A stretch of 7,395 bases of DNA from an uncultured Clostridia bacterium (GTDB lineage Bacteria; Bacillota; Clostridia; UMGS1810): positions 1 to 7,395 of the forward strand of contig CAJLYL010000080.1 of NCBI GenBank assembly GCA_905210855.1, given 5' to 3'. Under the pieces are notes generated by a model. It saw only the letters and a program-made list of their open reading frames with translations. It did no database searches and was not told where the DNA came from. The translations under genes were made by a program, and so were the position numbers. This document shows, in pieces, positions 5,583 to 7,395 of the stretch (the stretch's first letter is position 1; each line of letters starts with the position of its first letter).

Positions 5583-6995
5583 ATGTCAAAACTTTTAATT
5601 ACAGATACAATCCTTCGTGATGCCCACCAGTCACAGGCGGCAACACGAATGACTATTGAAGATATGCTTCCGGCGCTCAAAACGCTTGACGAAATAGGCT
5701 ACTATTCCGTGGAGTGCTGGGGCGGCGCAACATTTGACTCCTGCATGAGATTCCTCAACGAAGACCCGTGGGAGAGACTGCGCACCATCAAGAAAAATAT
5801 GCCCAACACCAAGCTGCAAATGCTCTTCCGCGGACAGAACATCCTCGGCTACAAGCACTATGCGGACGATGTTGTTGAGCAGTTCTGCAAAAAATCCATT
5901 GAGAACGGCATAGACATTGTGAGAATTTTTGACGCGCTCAACGACCCCAGAAACCTGGAGGCTGCCGTAAAATTCGTTAAGGAATACGGCGGCATCTGCG
6001 AGACGGCTATCAGCTACACTGTCAGCCCAGTTCACAACGAGGACTATTTTGTAAAGCTTGCAATGAAGCTTGAAAAAATGGGTGCGGACACTATCTGCAT
6101 CAAGGACATGGCAAACCTTTTGCTGCCTTACGATGCATACAGCCTGGTTAAAAAGCTTAAGGAAAACGTGGGCGTACCGATTCATCTGCACACACACAAC
6201 ACCACCGGTACGGGCGACATGACAAACCTCATGGCTGCTCAGGCAGGTGTAGATATTGTTGACTGCGCGCTCTCGCCGATGGCAAACGGCACAAGCAATC
6301 CGGCTACGGAATCGCTCGTGGCAACCCTCAAGGGTACGGAGAGAGACACCGGTCTTGACCTCAACAAGCTGAGCAAGGCGGCAGAGCATTTCCGCAAGGT
6401 TGCAAAGGACCTGGAGGAGAGAGGCAGCCTTGACCCCAAGGTGCTCCATGTTGACACAAACACGCTGCTCTATCAGGTGCCGGGCGGTATGCTCTCCAAC
6501 CTGATTTCACAGCTCAAGCAGATGAATGCAGAGGACAAGTACTATGAAGTGCTTGCCGAAGTTCCGAGAGTAAGAAAAGACTTTGGCTATCCTCCGCTTG
6601 TTACTCCCACAAGCCAGATTGTCGGCACACAGGCTGTGCTTAATGTGGTATCCGGCGAGAGATACAAGATGATAACCAAGGAATCAAAGGGACTTTTGCG
6701 CGGCGAGTACGGACAGCTTCCGGCAGAGGTGAACGAAGAGGTTCGCAAAAAGGCTATCGGCGACGCCGAGGTCATCACTTGCAGACCGGCAGACCTGCTC
6801 GAGCCGGAGCTGGACAAGTACCGCGAGGAGTGCAAGGACATAGCGAAGAGCGAGGAGGATGTGCTCAGCTATGCGCTGTTCCCCCAGGTTGCGGAAAAAT
6901 TCTTTGCGATTCGTGACGGCAGAGCTGAAGCTCCCAAGGCAGAAGCCAAGGCGAGCGAGGGCACCAGAACGATTTATGTTCAGGATTTGTCATAA
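5583..6995 (+). CDS. oadA: Oxaloacetate decarboxylase alpha subunit (carboxyltransferase), no biotin domain
   Basis: A 470-residue cytoplasmic carboxyltransferase of the OadA / pyruvate carboxylase / transcarboxylase-5S family. TDTILRDAHQS starts at residue 7 with the metal-binding aspartate at 13; the lysine expected to be carbamylated is K174 in CIKDMANLL; the HxH metal ligands are H203 and H205 in HLHTHNT. These match D17, K178, H207 and H209 of Vibrio OadA with a constant shift of 4. RGQNILGY (83-90) and the C-terminal RKDFGYPPLVTPTSQIVGTQ stretch (331-350) are family hallmarks. It moves CO2 from oxaloacetate to biotin, releasing pyruvate. The protein ends with a short Ala/Lys/Glu tail and YVQDLS, where fused homologues continue into a biotin domain, consistent with the separate carrier upstream. 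ATG 5583 is chosen for its AAAGGG site 8-9 bases ahead and its match to the family start; a TTG at 5544 would add 13 unlikely residues. A transcarboxylase 5S role is possible, but the adjacent beta and gamma genes favour a sodium-pumping decarboxylase. Confidence 0.92.
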   Translation: MSKLLITDTILRDAHQSQAATRMTIEDMLPALKTLDEIGYYSVECWGGATFDSCMRFLNEDPWERLRTIKKNMPNTKLQMLFRGQNILGYKHYADDVVEQFCKKSIENGIDIVRIFDALNDPRNLEAAVKFVKEYGGICETAISYTVSPVHNEDYFVKLAMKLEKMGADTICIKDMANLLLPYDAYSLVKKLKENVGVPIHLHTHNTTGTGDMTNLMAAQAGVDIVDCALSPMANGTSNPATESLVATLKGTERDTGLDLNKLSKAAEHFRKVAKDLEERGSLDPKVLHVDTNTLLYQVPGGMLSNLISQLKQMNAEDKYYEVLAEVPRVRKDFGYPPLVTPTSQIVGTQAVLNVVSGERYKMITKESKGLLRGEYGQLPAEVNEEVRKKAIGDAEVITCRPADLLEPELDKYREECKDIAKSEEDVLSYALFPQVAEKFFAIRDGRAEAPKAEAKASEGTRTIYVQDLS

Positions 6996-7018
6996 TTATT
7001 GAAAAAGCAAATTTTCAT

Positions 7019-7050
7019 CGGGGCGATTTTGTCGCCCCGAATGTTTTTTG
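7019..7050 (+). terminator. Intrinsic terminator of the decarboxylase operon
   Basis: CGGGGCGA (7019-7026) and TCGCCCCG (7032-7039) form an 8-bp, mostly G-C stem with a TTTTG loop, followed three bases later by six Ts (7044-7049). It begins 23 bases after the oadA stop and closes the four-gene transcript. Confidence 0.9.
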
Positions 7051-7109
7051 AGGGATAACGCAAATCATCACAGCACCGTATCGGGCGAATATATTTTAAA
7101 CGCATAAAA

Positions 7110-7322
7110 ACTTGTGCCGGATGTGTATGTATTTTTTATTCTTGCCGCCTGTGTCGAAACAAGCCGCGCATCGTGCGCTGCAAATCAGGAGATTTACAGC
7201 TTACTCGCTTTGCTGTTTCTCCTTTTTTCCCAAAATAGCACGCTGCGCTGCCACTATTTTGGGAATCCTGCGCTGAACTCGTCGTCTAAGAATAAAAAAT
7301 ACATACACATCCGGTGGCACAA
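7110..7322. mobile_element. MITE-like inverted-repeat element, copy B
   Basis: A perfect 25-base arm at 7119-7143 is repeated inverted at 7288-7312. The inverted match continues outward as TTGTGCC (7112-7118) facing GGCACAA (7316-7322), with three extra bases on the right side. About 33 of the first 35 bases equal those of copy A, and GCGCTGAACTCGTC (7270-7283) occupies the same place beside the right arm, so both copies point the same way. The interior is about 100 bases longer than in copy A and contains two further hairpins: GGAGATTTACAGC (7188-7200) with GCTGTTTCTCC (7212-7222), and TTCCCAAAATAG (7227-7238) with CTATTTTGGGAA (7254-7265), a perfect 12-bp stem. No gene is carried. The remaining bases to 7395 show nothing I can name. 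Confidence 0.65.
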
Positions 7323-7395
7323 ATGCAGTTAATGCGCAAAGCGAGGGTCATGTGTTGTGTGTCAGCGAGTGCCATAGCGGCTGCGTGCCGAGCAG

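Noticed and set aside
5631..6449. Long open frame of 272 codons antisense to oadA
   Set aside because: Shadow of the GC-biased codon pattern of oadA; the translation resembles no family I know and the sense gene is unambiguous.
7114..7332. Open frame of 72 codons near the right end
   Set aside because: It spans the MITE-like element, including both arms and inner hairpins, has no ribosome site, and is best explained by the repeat.
1..7395. CRISPR array, tRNA, rRNA, transposase or phage genes
   Set aside because: No regularly spaced direct repeats, tRNA cloverleaf, rRNA sequence or integrase/transposase motif was seen on either strand.

Overview
The window looks like chromosomal DNA from an anaerobic Bacillota bacterium, most likely class Clostridia (Ruminococcaceae/Oscillospirales-like gut anaerobe). 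This is inferred from three things: a tetrahydrofolate riboswitch in front of an ECF-type folate S component, a split biotin-dependent sodium-pump decarboxylase operon, and intergenic hairpin repeats of the kind common in Clostridia. No phage, plasmid, CRISPR, rRNA or tRNA signal is visible.

Layout. Positions 1-324 hold no gene; they contain a short array of hairpins and a weak possible promoter. A stand-alone L-fucose mutarotase gene (fucU, 325-744, +) follows. It converges on a folate-family ECF transporter S component (791-1561, -), whose leader carries a THF riboswitch (about 1611-1745) and a hairpin that covers its ribosome binding site. The folT promoter and the promoter of an RluB-type rRNA pseudouridine synthase gene (1941-2675, +) lie back to back, with a palindromic stretch between them.

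After rluB comes a gene-free stretch of about 525 bases (2676-3201). It holds a double-hairpin repeat, a MITE-like inverted-repeat element (copy A), and the promoter and leader of the next operon. The four-gene operon 3202-6995 encodes a complete membrane sodium-pump decarboxylase: gamma subunit (OadG), free biotin carrier protein, beta subunit (OadB, with an unusual secreted-type N-terminal domain) and alpha carboxyltransferase (OadA, without a biotin domain). A strong intrinsic terminator ends it. The last 400 bases hold that terminator and a second, longer MITE-like element (copy B) in the same orientation as copy A, so the operon sits between two direct copies of the repeat.

Function. Alpha moves the carboxyl group of oxaloacetate to biotin on the carrier protein. 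Beta decarboxylates carboxybiotin and exports Na+. Gamma holds the complex together. The cell thereby gains a sodium gradient from oxaloacetate to pyruvate conversion during fermentation. The other genes are housekeeping or scavenging functions not obviously linked to the pump. Most of the window is ordinary; the best leads are the extended OadB, the enlarged FolT-like protein under an enlarged THF riboswitch, and the repeat pair around the operon.
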